From Marinospirillum perlucidum (lineage in GTDB: Bacteria; Pseudomonadota; Gammaproteobacteria; Pseudomonadales; Halomonadaceae): a DNA stretch of 64,000 bases. A program made the position numbers and the translations under genes. Below are positions 54,297 through 63,535 of the stretch, one piece after another. The stretch lies in assembly GCF_003336805.1 (NCBI RefSeq), contig NZ_QFWJ01000003.1, forward strand, positions 426,888 to 490,887, in the 5' to 3' direction. Numbering within the stretch: position 1 is the first letter of the stretch; every line of letters starts with the position of its first letter. Under the pieces are notes generated by a model. The model was given only the letters and a program-made list of their open reading frames with translations, was not told the origin of the DNA and did no database searches.

Positions 54297-55093
54297 TCCG
54301 GTCCCCAGGTTCACTGACGGAGCCCCTGAACAGCAACGCGCAAGATCGCTGCAAGATCGGCGACGTTCAATTAGGGGCCAGTTATGGAGAACAATACAGA
54401 GCAGCGATGTCCGGCAACTAGGTGACAATTTAATTGAAGAGGAACGCATGTTCCCGGCTTTGTGTTTCTTGAAGACCTCACTGAGGGGTGCACATCCAGC
54501 GCCCCCAGAGGCCTACTCCCTTTGAGCTTCCGGCATGAGCTGTATGAACGCACCAGTTGGCACAACCAGACTGGTGGCAGTTGGGGCAGACGTGAACCGG
54601 GCAAGACTGGCGCAGATGATTTGAGGGGGCACTGCGTTGAAGTCGGCTACATCTGACGAATTTCAGATGGTGGTAGTAGAGGGGGCGAAGCCCCACTTTC
54701 AGTGGGTCTTATAGTTCTTCTATGAGATATCCATTACTTCATTACCATCATAAGTAATCACCTATACAGGTCTCTATCTGAAAGACCTACATCAAGTCTC
54801 TCTTGTGGTCTCTCTGTTGGCTAATCCTGTGAGTGACATCCACAAGATCACTTGATGAAACCATCCTGAACGGTTCTGACATGGATTGTGATGATGACTG
54901 ATGAGCAGTTGTCTGAAGCATTCTGTCAGCACCCACCAGCTCTGTCGGCCACTCCCTGAGCCGACCATGAGCCAATCTCCAAGTTAACCCAGTGACATCC
55001 TCGAAGGCGACTGGTCAGGTAGGCGGTATGTATCCGCTCACTGGTCTGTCTGCCTGAAGGGAGCCAGTCGCTTTCGACGATGAGGATACAATC
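54297..55093. other. 797-bp non-coding tract rich in inverted repeats
   Basis: No convincing gene. From 54650 there are at least six dyads: CATCTGA / TCAGATG (54650-54669); GGGGC-gaa-GCCCC (54682-54694) overlapping CCCACT / AGTGGG (54692-54706); ATTACTT / AAGTAAT (54733-54758); AGGTCT / AGACCT (54768-54788); a two-part 16-bp stem CATCAAGT..TCTTGTGG / CCACAAGA..ACTTGATG (54790-54857); TCGGC / GCCGA (about 54945-54964); and the 55001-55077 fold. It may encode a structured RNA or be a recombination/transfer site. Confidence 0.6.
55001..55077 (+). promoter_or_regulatory. Structured leader of the RNase HI gene
   Basis: A 14-bp outer stem (55001-55014 with 55064-55077, one G-U pair) encloses a second stem CAGGTA / TGCCTG (55016-55021 with 55051-55056) and a terminal hairpin GGCGG / CCGCT around TATGTAT. 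It ends 16 nt before the rnhA ATG, so it is positioned as a cis-acting RNA element. Confidence 0.6.
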
Positions 55094-55597
55094 ATGAAAT
55101 CAGATATCAGCATTTACACAGACGGTTCTTGCCTGAACAACGGATCGGAGTTCGCACCAGGTGGCTGGGCAGCGGTTTTAGAGAACGACTGCAAGCAACT
55201 GCGAATCAGTGGACGAGAATGCCCGACGACCAACCAGCGGATGGAGCTGATGGCTATTATCAAGGGCCTGAAGGCGGTCCGTAGCAGTAGCAAGGTTATT
55301 AACGTCTACACAGACAGCGCCTATGCTCGTAATGGTTGCATCACCTGGCGACACAACTGGAAGAAGAACGGTTGGATCAAGTCCGACAAGAAGCCTGTTG
55401 AGAACCTGGATCTCTGGAAGCAGTTAGATGAACTGTTGGAGCAGTACGAAGTGACCTTCTACAAGGTGAAGGGCCACAGTGGCCACCCACAAAATGAACT
55501 AGCCGATAGCATGGCTGGGGCGGCAGCTCGCGGGCAGGTTTTCAAAAGCTACCGACAGGTCGGTGACTACCAGTTTGACTGGAGGGAAGCCGTATGA
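55094..55597 (+). CDS. rnhA: Ribonuclease HI (island copy)
   Basis: 167 residues. It cleaves RNA in RNA-DNA hybrids. The catalytic acids are visible as D10 (IYTDGSCLNN), E51 (RMELMAI), D74 (YTDSAYARNG) and D138 (NELADSMA), with HSGHPQNE for the conserved His. It lies in an accessory island downstream of the integrase and a structured non-coding tract, not next to dnaQ as the housekeeping gene often is. A GAGGATA ribosome site precedes the ATG. Its role in the element is unknown; replication or an RNA-based function are options. Confidence 0.9.
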   Translation: MKSDISIYTDGSCLNNGSEFAPGGWAAVLENDCKQLRISGRECPTTNQRMELMAIIKGLKAVRSSSKVINVYTDSAYARNGCITWRHNWKKNGWIKSDKKPVENLDLWKQLDELLEQYEVTFYKVKGHSGHPQNELADSMAGAAARGQVFKSYRQVGDYQFDWREAV

Positions 55598-55910
55598 CGA
55601 GAAAGGCTGTTGGTCATTCTTTAAGGGCAAAAGTCAAAATGGAAAACCGATTCTGACTGAAGTCAGGCCAAACAAGCGATACCGACGAAAGAGGACACAG
55701 GTTAGCTAACCCAGAATTTTTCCGGCGAAAATCTGAGGGGGTATTATACGCGCTGCGAGACGAGACTCCCCCCCGTGGCCCCAGGGATGGGCCTGTGAAA
55801 ATGATGCCAGGCCGGGGCATGACCTAGAGGAGACTGCTGGCGCGGGTGCGTGATGGCAACTTGTACGCCAGCCCCCAATCCTGGGTCAAGTGGGGATGGT
55901 GTCAGGCAGG
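55598..55910. other. 313-bp intergenic region with palindromes
   Basis: No gene recognised. It contains the perfect palindrome GGTTAGCTAACC (55700-55711), a G/C-homopolymer-rich segment (CCCCCCC near 55768) and ATGCC-N7-GGCAT (about 55803-55819). It separates RNase HI from the convergent serine recombinase and could hold terminators. Confidence 0.4.
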
Positions 55911-56543
55911 TCATGCAGCCGCACCCATCTTGATGGCTCGCTGAACTGTGCTTGGAGCACACCCAGCCAGTTCCGCCGTCTTGCGAATACTGAAGCCCTT
56001 GTCCCGCAGCTCCTTGATTTTGGCATGAAGCGCCTCATCAGCAGGACGCCCCTTGTAGATGCCCTTAGCCTTGGCTTGCTCGATCCCCTGGGCCTGACGC
56101 CTCCTGCGGTCCTCGTAGTCCTTCCTGGCAATGGCTGCCAGCATGTCCAGCAACATGGCATTCACAGCATCCAGCATCCTGGCGGTGAAATCGTCTCCGC
56201 TGGTCACCCGCATGGCGGCATGGCTCGTTGGCAGGTCCAGGGACACCACTCTCACACCAGCCCTCTGAATGGCGGTCTTCAGTGTTTCCCAATCATCGCG
56301 GGTCAAGCGGGTGAGTCGGTCCACCTGTTCGATCAGAAGGACATCTCCAGGCCCTGAGTCGGACAGCAGTCGCATCAGCTCGGAACGCTCTGCCTTGGTG
56401 CCACTGACGTTCTCGGTATACCACGCCGCCACGCGAGCGCCATGCTCCTGTGCAAACCTGCTGAGGGTCTCACGGGCTCGCTCGGCGTTCTGGTCCTCGG
56501 TGGAGGCCCTCAAGTACCCACGGATAAAAATGTGTGGTGACAT
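55911..56543 (-). CDS. Serine recombinase (resolvase/invertase family)
   Basis: 210 residues. Catalytic domain starts IFIRGYLRASTEDQNAERA with the nucleophile Ser in RAST; later motifs VSGTKAERSELMRLL and DVLLIEQVDRLTRL are typical. A C-terminal helix-turn-helix (SIRKTAELAGCAPSTVQRAI) binds DNA. It may invert or resolve a DNA segment, or simply stabilise the element. Its own promoter is excellent (TTGACA-N16-TATAAA on the minus strand), and several short palindromes lie upstream that could be its crossover site. Confidence 0.92.
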   Translation of the reverse strand: MSPHIFIRGYLRASTEDQNAERARETLSRFAQEHGARVAAWYTENVSGTKAERSELMRLLSDSGPGDVLLIEQVDRLTRLTRDDWETLKTAIQRAGVRVVSLDLPTSHAAMRVTSGDDFTARMLDAVNAMLLDMLAAIARKDYEDRRRRQAQGIEQAKAKGIYKGRPADEALHAKIKELRDKGFSIRKTAELAGCAPSTVQRAIKMGAAA

Positions 56544-56591
56544 TATTCGCTACCTCTCTCACAATCCCATGTACTCGTATGGGTGTGGTTA

Positions 56592-56619
56592 TTTATAGCG
56601 TATCCGTTTGGGTTGTCAA
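56592..56619 (-). promoter_or_regulatory. Promoter of the serine recombinase gene
   Basis: On the minus strand TTGACA (56619-56614)-N16-TATAAA (56597-56592), about 50 bp upstream of the start codon. The hexamers are close to consensus. Confidence 0.8.
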
Positions 56620-56631
56620 GAATGCTATATC

Positions 56632-56685
56632 GGTACACCTAGAACCGGCCTATGGCCGTACTCGTTGAGGTATACCTAAATAGGT
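56632..56685. repeat. Palindrome cluster upstream of the serine recombinase
   Basis: GGTACACCTA (56632), CGGCC-TAT-GGCCG (56646-56658), GGTATACC (56669-56676) and ACCTA-AA-TAGGT (56674-56685) occur within 54 bp. The last has the short spacer and arm symmetry expected of a serine-recombinase or repressor site. Confidence 0.5.
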
Positions 56686-56696
56686 GCGGTTGTAGC

Positions 56697-57050
56697 TCAC
56701 AAAAACTCAACTTCACACTGATCCCATAGCTGATTGAGCTCATCGAGGGTGAGAGTACGATTCATCTGGCTGTAGTGCATCAATAACTCTTTCATCTGGT
56801 TATTGAAGGCATTTTCACTTGTTGTGTCGAAAGAATAGCCCTCTGATGTTTTTAACCGAATGAGAGATGCTCCAGCCCTTTTTCGGGCTTCTTCAAAAAT
56901 TGATTTAGCCTGTGGGTCTTCAGTGACTTGCCTAGAAAACTCAAATAGTGCAAAGCACTGTCCTGCATGGTTACTCGGTTCATTGATTTCAGCTGAAACG
57001 GTAAGTGAAGATACAAATAGCGTTAAGCCAACAAACAATAACTTGCGCAT
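56697..57050 (-). CDS. Small secreted hypothetical protein
   Basis: 117 residues with a clear signal peptide (MRKLLFVGLTLFVSSLTVSA, cleavage before Glu21). The mature part has two cysteines (GQCFALF and DQCEVEF) that may form a disulfide, and is mostly helical. I do not recognise a family. No ribosome site is obvious. It lies between the hsdR end and the serine recombinase promoter in the island; export to the periplasm is the only prediction I can make. Confidence 0.65.
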   Translation of the reverse strand: MRKLLFVGLTLFVSSLTVSAEINEPSNHAGQCFALFEFSRQVTEDPQAKSIFEEARKRAGASLIRLKTSEGYSFDTTSENAFNNQMKELLMHYSQMNRTLTLDELNQLWDQCEVEFL

Positions 57051-57100
57051 TTCTATGTATTATCTAAACGTGCTTGGGGGTGTTGATCGATTATTTTTAT

Positions 57101-60100
57101 CTAGTGGGTGAGAGTTGAATAAACGCTCTGCCCACCGCCGTAGTAGCTGGTCATCAGGTGATGAAAGGCGGCATCACATTTCTCGTTGTAGATTTCCTCC
57201 TCGAAGCTATCCGGTAGTCCCCGGTCGAAGACGATTTCCAGGGTGCGGCGGACATCTCCCTTGGCCTGGGCCTTCTTCCGCCAGTCCAACACCAGCTTCT
57301 CCTCCTTGAGGGTCTCCAGTAGTTCCCGGCACATGGCTTTAACCTGGGCTACTTCCTTATTGGTCATTTCCGGTGCTGGCTTGGTAATTATATCAAAAAG
57401 TGCCAATTCTTCTTCGGTGAGACCCTCGCGGATAGCTCGTTGATCTTCTTCCTGAAGGTCCTCGGTGAATTTAATCAGTTCTTGAAAGAAGGTTTCGATG
57501 TTCACACTACCTGCGTTGTACTTCTCGATCAGCTTCTTGAATTTCTCCATGAAATCGGTGCGACTGGGGTTCTTGGCCATCATGCTTTCGAGCTTCTGGT
57601 TCAGCAGTGCACGTAGTTTTTCGGCCTCAGTACGTTGCTTCCCCCTGTTAAATCGGTCCTTGAGCTTCTCGAAGTCGATTTGGCTGAGATCGAAGAGCTT
57701 TTCCTTATCCGTATCCTCGATGACGTAGGGCACCGGAGCGACCGACTGATCCAGCAGGTCGTCCACGTCCTTCATCACCTGGGAGATATCCACTTCGGGC
57801 TCCAGCGCCTTGATCTTCTGGGCCAGCACGGACAGCAGCACCGCATCAGGGGCCAGATCATTTGCTGAGGGATCAGGGAGGATGGCTCGATAGACTCGGG
57901 AAGTGGCCCTGGCGAGGTTCAAGAAGGCCTTCTTGGTCTCCTCACTCTCCAGTAGCTTCTCAACGGCATCATCCAACAGGGCAACCTTATCGAAGCCCCC
58001 AGCCGTTTTGATAGCCTCGGGGTTGATCTGCTTCTCGGTCAGGAAAGTAATCCCCTTGGCCAGCAGATGCTTGAGGTACTCCACCAGCTCGGCCTTCTGG
58101 TGGATCGGTGTCTCACCGTCTTGAGGTGGCTCATCTCCGTATCCTGGCCTCGGCTCAGCTACCTTGGATGAAGCCCCACCGTAGATGGCCAGCGCCTCCT
58201 GCAGCTTCCTGAAGACACCCGCGTAGTCCACGATCAGGCCCGCTTCCTTGCCGGGGTACTTGCGGTTTGCCCTGGCAATAGTCTGCATCAGGGTGTGGTT
58301 CTTCATCGGCTTATCGAGGTAGATGGTGGAGCAAGATGGCACATCGAAGCCGGTGATCCACATGGCGCAGACAAACACCAACCGCAGCGGTCCATCAGGA
58401 TCCTTGAACTGTTCATCAAGGTCTTCCTCCACCATGCGCTTGCGGTGGGGCAGGATGTCGAGCCCCTTGTCCGCCAGCTCCTTGACCTCGTTCTGTCCCT
58501 GGGAGACTACCACCGCCATATCAGTTGTCTCCAGCACCTCGATCTTGTGCTTTAGCGCCTCCTGCTGCTCCTTGGGGGTCGATGCCAGTTCAGCCTGAAG
58601 CCGGGCCAGGTAGTTTTTCCAGTGGGCCTGTACCTTGTCGTACATCTTCACGGCGGTGGCCTTGTCGATACAGACCATCATCGCCTTGCCCTGGTGGCCC
58701 CTACCGACGAAGTGCTGCACGAGATCCTCGGCGATGGCTTCCAAGCGGTCATCGCGGGTGATCAGGTGGTATTCACGGGCGAACACTCGCTCGACCTTCT
58801 TCTCCTGATCCTCGTCCAGCTCGGCATCTTCCAGCAGCTGGGTCAGATCGTCGTTGAGGTTCTCGTTGATCAGCTGCAGCTCAGGGATGCGGTTCTCGTA
58901 GTAGAGCGGCACCGTGGCCCCATCGGCGATGGACTGGCCGAAGTCGTAGATAGAGATGTAGTCACCGAACACCTCCTTGGTTTTCTCCTCACCAGCCATC
59001 AGCGGTGTCCCGGTGAAGCCCAGGAAGGCAGCATGAGGCAGAGCGGTCCGCATGTTCATCGCCAGGGTATCGTACTGGGAGCGGTGGGCCTCGTCGGTGA
59101 TGACGATGATGTCCTGCCGGTCCGAGAGCTTGGGGTAGGTCTCGCCCAGCTTGGTGCCGAACTTCTGGATCAGTGTGAAGACGTAGCGGTGATCCTCGCT
59201 GAGCAGCTGCTTGAGGTGAGCACCGCTCTCGGCGTGGGCCTCTACCTCGTTGACGGCACCCGTGGCCGCGAAGGTCTTGTAGATTTGCTCGTCCAACTCG
59301 TTACGGTCGGTGACGATCACGAATGTCCAGTTTCCGGTGATGGTGCGATGGATCTTCTGGGTGAAGAACACCATCGAGAGAGATTTGCCCGAGCCCTGGG
59401 TATGCCAGAAGACCCCCAGCCGACCGGCCTCACCGGCAGGGCGGTTCTTGATCCGCTGCAGTTCGGCGATGGCCTTGTTCACCCCAAGGTATTGGTGGTT
59501 CTTGGCGATCTTCTTGATGGTGCCGCCCTGGGCCTCCTCGAATACCGTGAAGTTCTCCACGATGTCCAACAGCCGCGTCCGCTCGGCAATACCTCGGATG
59601 GCGGTCTCCAGGGACACTACACCCTTCTCGCCCTCGTCGTTGATCCGCTTCCACTCGAAGAGATGCTCCCAGGGGGAGAAGGTGCTGCCCACCAGGGTCT
59701 CGGAGCCGTTAGAGAGCATCACCACGGCGTTGTAGGTGAACAGCTGGGGGATCACCGAGCGGTAGTCGCTCAGGTTGCCGTCATAGGCGGCCTTGAGGGT
59801 CTTGTGGCTGGCCTTCAGCTCCACGAACAGCAGCGGCAGCCCGTTCACGAAGCCTACAAGATCGGTACGTCGTGTATGCAGTTCTCCCCTTACCCAGAAC
59901 TGCGAGGTCAGCAGGAAGTCGTTCTCCTCGGGCTGGCTCCAGTTGATCACCCGCACGGTCTCGATAGCGGTGCCACCATCCTCCTCGGATACCTCGACCT
60001 TTACACCATCCTTGAGCAGCCGGTAGACCTCCAGGTTGGCGTTCACCGGGAGCAGCTTGGAGCGGTCGCGGGTCAGTTCCTCGATGGCCTTGTCCAGGGC

Positions 60101-60322
60101 ATCGGCGGGTAGCTCGGGATTGAGCTTCTGAAGAGCCACCCGCAGCCGGGGCACCAGCATCACATCCTGCTGGGTCTGCCGTCCCTCGCTCGATACCGTA
60201 CCCGACCACTCTCCGTAGAGATTGGCGGTGTCCCAGCCCAGGTCAGAGAACAGCTCGATGGCGGGCTGCTCGACCAGGGCATCCTCGGAGTAGGCATAAG
60301 CGGGGGATGGCGGGGGCGTCAT
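57101..60322 (-). CDS. hsdR: Type I restriction enzyme, R subunit HsdR
   Basis: 1073 residues. The translocase and nuclease subunit of a type I system, which cuts unmethylated DNA far from the recognition site. N-terminal PD-(D/E)xK nuclease: DLVGFVNGLPLLFVELKAS. Superfamily 2 helicase motifs: TQGSGKSL (Walker A), ITDEAHRSQY (DEAH-like) and GFTGTPL. The ATG overlaps the hsdS stop (ATGA). It is full length with no frameshift, so the system is probably active. Confidence 0.96.
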   Translation of the reverse strand: MTPPPSPAYAYSEDALVEQPAIELFSDLGWDTANLYGEWSGTVSSEGRQTQQDVMLVPRLRVALQKLNPELPADALDKAIEELTRDRSKLLPVNANLEVYRLLKDGVKVEVSEEDGGTAIETVRVINWSQPEENDFLLTSQFWVRGELHTRRTDLVGFVNGLPLLFVELKASHKTLKAAYDGNLSDYRSVIPQLFTYNAVVMLSNGSETLVGSTFSPWEHLFEWKRINDEGEKGVVSLETAIRGIAERTRLLDIVENFTVFEEAQGGTIKKIAKNHQYLGVNKAIAELQRIKNRPAGEAGRLGVFWHTQGSGKSLSMVFFTQKIHRTITGNWTFVIVTDRNELDEQIYKTFAATGAVNEVEAHAESGAHLKQLLSEDHRYVFTLIQKFGTKLGETYPKLSDRQDIIVITDEAHRSQYDTLAMNMRTALPHAAFLGFTGTPLMAGEEKTKEVFGDYISIYDFGQSIADGATVPLYYENRIPELQLINENLNDDLTQLLEDAELDEDQEKKVERVFAREYHLITRDDRLEAIAEDLVQHFVGRGHQGKAMMVCIDKATAVKMYDKVQAHWKNYLARLQAELASTPKEQQEALKHKIEVLETTDMAVVVSQGQNEVKELADKGLDILPHRKRMVEEDLDEQFKDPDGPLRLVFVCAMWITGFDVPSCSTIYLDKPMKNHTLMQTIARANRKYPGKEAGLIVDYAGVFRKLQEALAIYGGASSKVAEPRPGYGDEPPQDGETPIHQKAELVEYLKHLLAKGITFLTEKQINPEAIKTAGGFDKVALLDDAVEKLLESEETKKAFLNLARATSRVYRAILPDPSANDLAPDAVLLSVLAQKIKALEPEVDISQVMKDVDDLLDQSVAPVPYVIEDTDKEKLFDLSQIDFEKLKDRFNRGKQRTEAEKLRALLNQKLESMMAKNPSRTDFMEKFKKLIEKYNAGSVNIETFFQELIKFTEDLQEEDQRAIREGLTEEELALFDIITKPAPEMTNKEVAQVKAMCRELLETLKEEKLVLDWRKKAQAKGDVRRTLEIVFDRGLPDSFEEEIYNEKCDAAFHHLMTSYYGGGQSVYSTLTH

Positions 60323-61590
60323 GCGGCTTCGACCTCCTTGTCTTCGGGCATGGGAATGTCGGATACGTCGATCTCACCAGAGACCAGCTTGGGCAGGAGC
60401 AGGTCGCGTTGGGCGCGGAGGTTCGCGTTCTTTCGATCCAGCCTGTGAATAAGGCTTCTCATCGGTGCGACTGCTTTATCAAAGTCTGAGAGGATATCTC
60501 TCTGAGGCACGATGAGCTTCGCCTCTTTGAAGTCAGCAGCCTTCACAGCGGGGTAAGCTGCTCCGGTAGCTCGGTTGACCAAGTAGCTAACGAATTGATC
60601 AGCATGGACATACTGGTACAGGTAGTGCTTGGAGATACTCCCTGCTCTCAGCACAGCAAAACCAGTCGAAGCAACAGTATTTTCCCTTGGTTCAACGATC
60701 ATTGCGCATGAGCGACGATTGGGCCTGACACAAGACCAGAGGACATCGCCAGACTTGACGATGCGCCTTGCTCTTCCTGGCGCGTTGGCGAATTGCATCG
60801 TCTCAGCTTTATCGATCTGTCCTGGCGATACAGACGCTATGTCAATGTAATGGATCTCATCCGGAGCAGACTTTGGCTTGATAGCTTCTGGGTTAATCTG
60901 AGCAACATCACCAAGCTCCAGAACCTCCCACCCCTCAGGAATCTCCCCAAGCTCACTCTCCTTGAAGCTCACCTCCTCATGCCCAGGGAAGCGGAAGTGA
61001 ACGAACCACTCCTCGTACAACCGCCGGGCTATTTCCTCAAGGATCTCGATGCAGCGCGTGTTGTTTTCGATCAGGTCGTCGTAGGCGGAAAGGATGGAGG
61101 CTATCTTCCGTTGTATTGTTAACGGCGGAAGGCTAATAGGGAACTCAGGGAATTGAGTCAGTGGAACCCTGTCGACAGTTGCCCCAGCGAGCTTGTTTGC
61201 TTCAATAGTGTCTCGCCAGTCGTTGCTAAAGAAGTAGTAATGCAGGAACCTGGTGTCTATTCTATCGACATTGGGCCTTATCAAGGCCATCCTTCTTCCA
61301 AGGCAGCCACGGAAGCCATTAGGTATAATGGCATACCTATTCAAGGTTGCTTCGTAAGTGAAGACAATGTCGCCACTCTGAGGTGTAACTCTTTTCGTCC
61401 ACCTGGGATAGTCGTCCTCCGAGATATGCCTAACCTTGCTAAAATCAAGGTGGCCGTCTTCAGTGACATTACCAATACCCAAAAAAACCGGACCTTCTTC
61501 TGACGGCTTGGGCGTAGCATGTGGACCATCGTACAGGCCTTCGTAAACCTTTTTTATTGGTACGCGTATCCAGTTTTCTGGCAACTTCAT
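60319..61590 (-). CDS. hsdS: Type I restriction-modification specificity subunit HsdS
   Basis: 423 residues. Two target-recognition domains (about 1-155 and 215-375), each followed by a conserved helical region: [24 protein letters not shown] and the C-terminal [19 protein letters not shown]. Each half reads one part of a bipartite DNA target; the target itself cannot be predicted by eye. It overlaps hsdM and hsdR by 4 nt at each end, giving one M-S-R operon. Confidence 0.95.
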   Translation of the reverse strand: MKLPENWIRVPIKKVYEGLYDGPHATPKPSEEGPVFLGIGNVTEDGHLDFSKVRHISEDDYPRWTKRVTPQSGDIVFTYEATLNRYAIIPNGFRGCLGRRMALIRPNVDRIDTRFLHYYFFSNDWRDTIEANKLAGATVDRVPLTQFPEFPISLPPLTIQRKIASILSAYDDLIENNTRCIEILEEIARRLYEEWFVHFRFPGHEEVSFKESELGEIPEGWEVLELGDVAQINPEAIKPKSAPDEIHYIDIASVSPGQIDKAETMQFANAPGRARRIVKSGDVLWSCVRPNRRSCAMIVEPRENTVASTGFAVLRAGSISKHYLYQYVHADQFVSYLVNRATGAAYPAVKAADFKEAKLIVPQRDILSDFDKAVAPMRSLIHRLDRKNANLRAQRDLLLPKLVSGEIDVSDIPMPEDKEVEAA

Positions 61591-63143
61591 GAGGCGGCTC
61601 CCAGAATAGAACTCAAGTTCGAGTTGATGGCTTCCTCGAACTCTCTAGCCTCAGCGTTGAGTACTTCCAGCTCCTCGGACAGCTCTTCAAGCCGTTCAGC
61701 AAAATCCACATCATCAGCACCTCTTGCCGCTGCCCCGACATAGCGCCCCGGATTCAATGACCAGCCCTGCGCTTCGATCTCTTCCCTAGTCGCCAATTTG
61801 CAGAGCCCAGGAACATCGGCATAGCCGTCGGCTAGCCCCTTCTCGGTTAACAACGTCTTACTGCCCTGATCCAGCTCGATGGCCTCGCCACGGTAGAGCC
61901 GCACAATATTGGCCAGGAACTCAATCTGCTCCGGCAACCAGTCCCGATGCGCTCGGTCGATCTGGCGGTAAAGGTGGCGAGCGTCGATGAACAGTACCTT
62001 GTCGCCACGCTCGGTCTCGCTTTTGGCCCGGTCGAAGAACCACAGGGTGCAGGGCAGCGTGACGGTGTAAAAGAAGTTCGGCCCCACCGAGACGATCACA
62101 TCGACGGCACCGGACTCGATCAGCTTCTGGCGGATCACTTGCTCACTTCCACGTGCATCCCCAGCTGAGTTGGCCATGACGAAGCCAGCGCGCCCTTGCT
62201 CATTGAGCGCCATGTAGAAGAGCTGAATCCACAGATAGTTGGCGTTATCGGTCTTGGGCAACCCGAGTGGATACCGTGGATCACCTTCAAGGCGCTCTTT
62301 GTCCACGCCTGACATGTTGAAGGGAGGATTGGCCATCACAAAGTCGAAGCGGCCACCGAGCTTGTCGACCGCATTGTGAGGGTCTTCGTAGTAGGTGTTG
62401 GCGACCCGGACATCGCCCGATAGGCCGTGCACAGCCAAGTTCATCTTATTCAAGTTGACTGTGGTCTGGTCCTTTTCGGTGCCAAAGATCGAGATTTCGT
62501 CCATGGCCGTCTTGTGGTGACGCTCCACGAAGTCTGCCGAGTGGACGAACATACCTCCTGAGCCACAAGCCGGGTCGAAGATGCGTCCGTGGTAGGGCTC
62601 GATGATCTCAACGATCAGTTTTACGATGGACTCGGGGGTGTAGAAGACACCGCCCTTCTGACCTTCCTTGAGGGCGAAGTTGCCCAGGAAGTATTCGTAG
62701 ACCTTGCCAAAGGCGTCTCCTGACAGGTCAACCGGTGCAAGCTGCTTGAGCAGCTCCATCAGCACCCAGTTTTCCAGGCGCGTGTAGGTGCGCGGCAGGG
62801 CCCCCTTGAGGTCGGGGTTCTCGTCCTCGATGGCCTTCATGGCATCGTTGATCGCCTTGCCGATGTTATCGCCCTCGGTGAGCGACAGCAGGTGTGAGAA
62901 GCGGGCGGTCTCGGGGAGGAAAATCACCCCCTCGGCCAGGTAGTCATCCTTGCTCACCTTGCGGCGGCCACCGGAACCCACCGGCCCGAGCTTCTCTTCG
63001 GCTGCTGAGTACTTCTTGTCGGCGTACTTCAGGAAGATGAGCCCCAGCACGGGAGTTGAGAACTCGGCGGGCTTGAGGCCGGTATTGGCCCATAACTGGT
63101 CAGCTGCTGCCCATAGGCGCTTCCCCACGTCTCCGTTAACCAA
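61587..63143 (-). CDS. hsdM: Type I restriction-modification methyltransferase HsdM
   Basis: 518 residues. N6-adenine methyltransferase; AdoMet motif [13 protein letters not shown] and catalytic NPPF in [11 protein letters not shown] are intact. The first canonical in-frame start is TTG at 63143 with GAGGAG about 9 nt upstream. In-frame codons before it read EHEEQYT, which look family-like, and two ATGs lie 17 and 23 nt upstream in another frame, so the native start may differ. First gene of the hsdM-hsdS-hsdR operon. Confidence 0.92.
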   Translation of the reverse strand: MVNGDVGKRLWAAADQLWANTGLKPAEFSTPVLGLIFLKYADKKYSAAEEKLGPVGSGGRRKVSKDDYLAEGVIFLPETARFSHLLSLTEGDNIGKAINDAMKAIEDENPDLKGALPRTYTRLENWVLMELLKQLAPVDLSGDAFGKVYEYFLGNFALKEGQKGGVFYTPESIVKLIVEIIEPYHGRIFDPACGSGGMFVHSADFVERHHKTAMDEISIFGTEKDQTTVNLNKMNLAVHGLSGDVRVANTYYEDPHNAVDKLGGRFDFVMANPPFNMSGVDKERLEGDPRYPLGLPKTDNANYLWIQLFYMALNEQGRAGFVMANSAGDARGSEQVIRQKLIESGAVDVIVSVGPNFFYTVTLPCTLWFFDRAKSETERGDKVLFIDARHLYRQIDRAHRDWLPEQIEFLANIVRLYRGEAIELDQGSKTLLTEKGLADGYADVPGLCKLATREEIEAQGWSLNPGRYVGAAARGADDVDFAERLEELSEELEVLNAEAREFEEAINSNLSSILGAAS

Positions 63144-63355
63144 GGTGTACTGCTCCTCATGTTCATGTCTTTGAAGAAATATCTTACTACAGCAAAGAGT
63201 TTACAGGGAGTTGCGCGTTTTTAAAGCCGCTGGCGCAACTAATCTGGAAGCGATTTAATTGCATAAGTGTGTTGTAAGTTGCTGATATTGATACTTTTAA
63301 TCTGTTTTTCGAGGTGCTATATAGATCCTGTCTTTACTTGATATGAGAGGTAGAT
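63144..63355. promoter_or_regulatory. Divergent promoter region between hsdM and the small gene at 63356
   Basis: A 212-bp AT-rich gap that must hold the promoter of the hsd operon and that of the rightward genes. No single promoter stands out clearly by eye. Confidence 0.4.
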
Positions 63356-63535
63356 ATGAAGATGGAAATTGGGCGCTGGGGTGCCGGTTTTAGAATTGGT
63401 GATTTCGAGCTGCGTTTGTTCCTTGGGGATTTCTATTTAAAGATTCCAGGTTGTTTGGAGATGGCTTGGAATTCGACTGGCTTCTATATCGATCCTATTC
63501 ACCGACAGGGAGGGAAAGCTGATGGAAAGCATTGA
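63356..63535 (+). CDS. Hypothetical 59-residue protein
   Basis: Starts MKMEIGRWGAGFRIG; rich in Gly and aromatic residues, no TM segment, ends KADGKH. A GAGAGG site lies 5 nt before the ATG, and its 3' end overlaps the MarR-like gene by 14 nt, which supports real, coupled translation. I know no family for it. It belongs to the island and may be an accessory gene of the regulator. Confidence 0.6.
   Translation: MKMEIGRWGAGFRIGDFELRLFLGDFYLKIPGCLEMAWNSTGFYIDPIHRQGGKADGKH

Noticed and set aside
54448..54525. 25-residue plus-strand frame with a GAAGAGGAA ribosome-like site
   Set aside because: The product resembles no known protein and the surrounding frames are broken; support is too weak to call a gene.
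54478..54696. Minus-strand frame with a Cys-rich, zinc-finger-like stretch
   Set aside because: No ATG or ribosome site, and the other frames in the region are equally open; the tract behaves like non-coding DNA with hairpins.
55700..55745. Possible Tn3-family terminal repeat near the serine recombinase
   Set aside because: Parts (TTAG, TTTTTCCG, TCTGAG) recall Tn3-type ends, but the outer GGGG is on the wrong side and no transposase or second end is visible.
58622..60112. A 496-codon open frame on the plus strand opposite hsdR
   Set aside because: It is antisense to a clearly intact hsdR, has a low-complexity composition and no recognisable motif; it is a by-product of GC-rich codon use.
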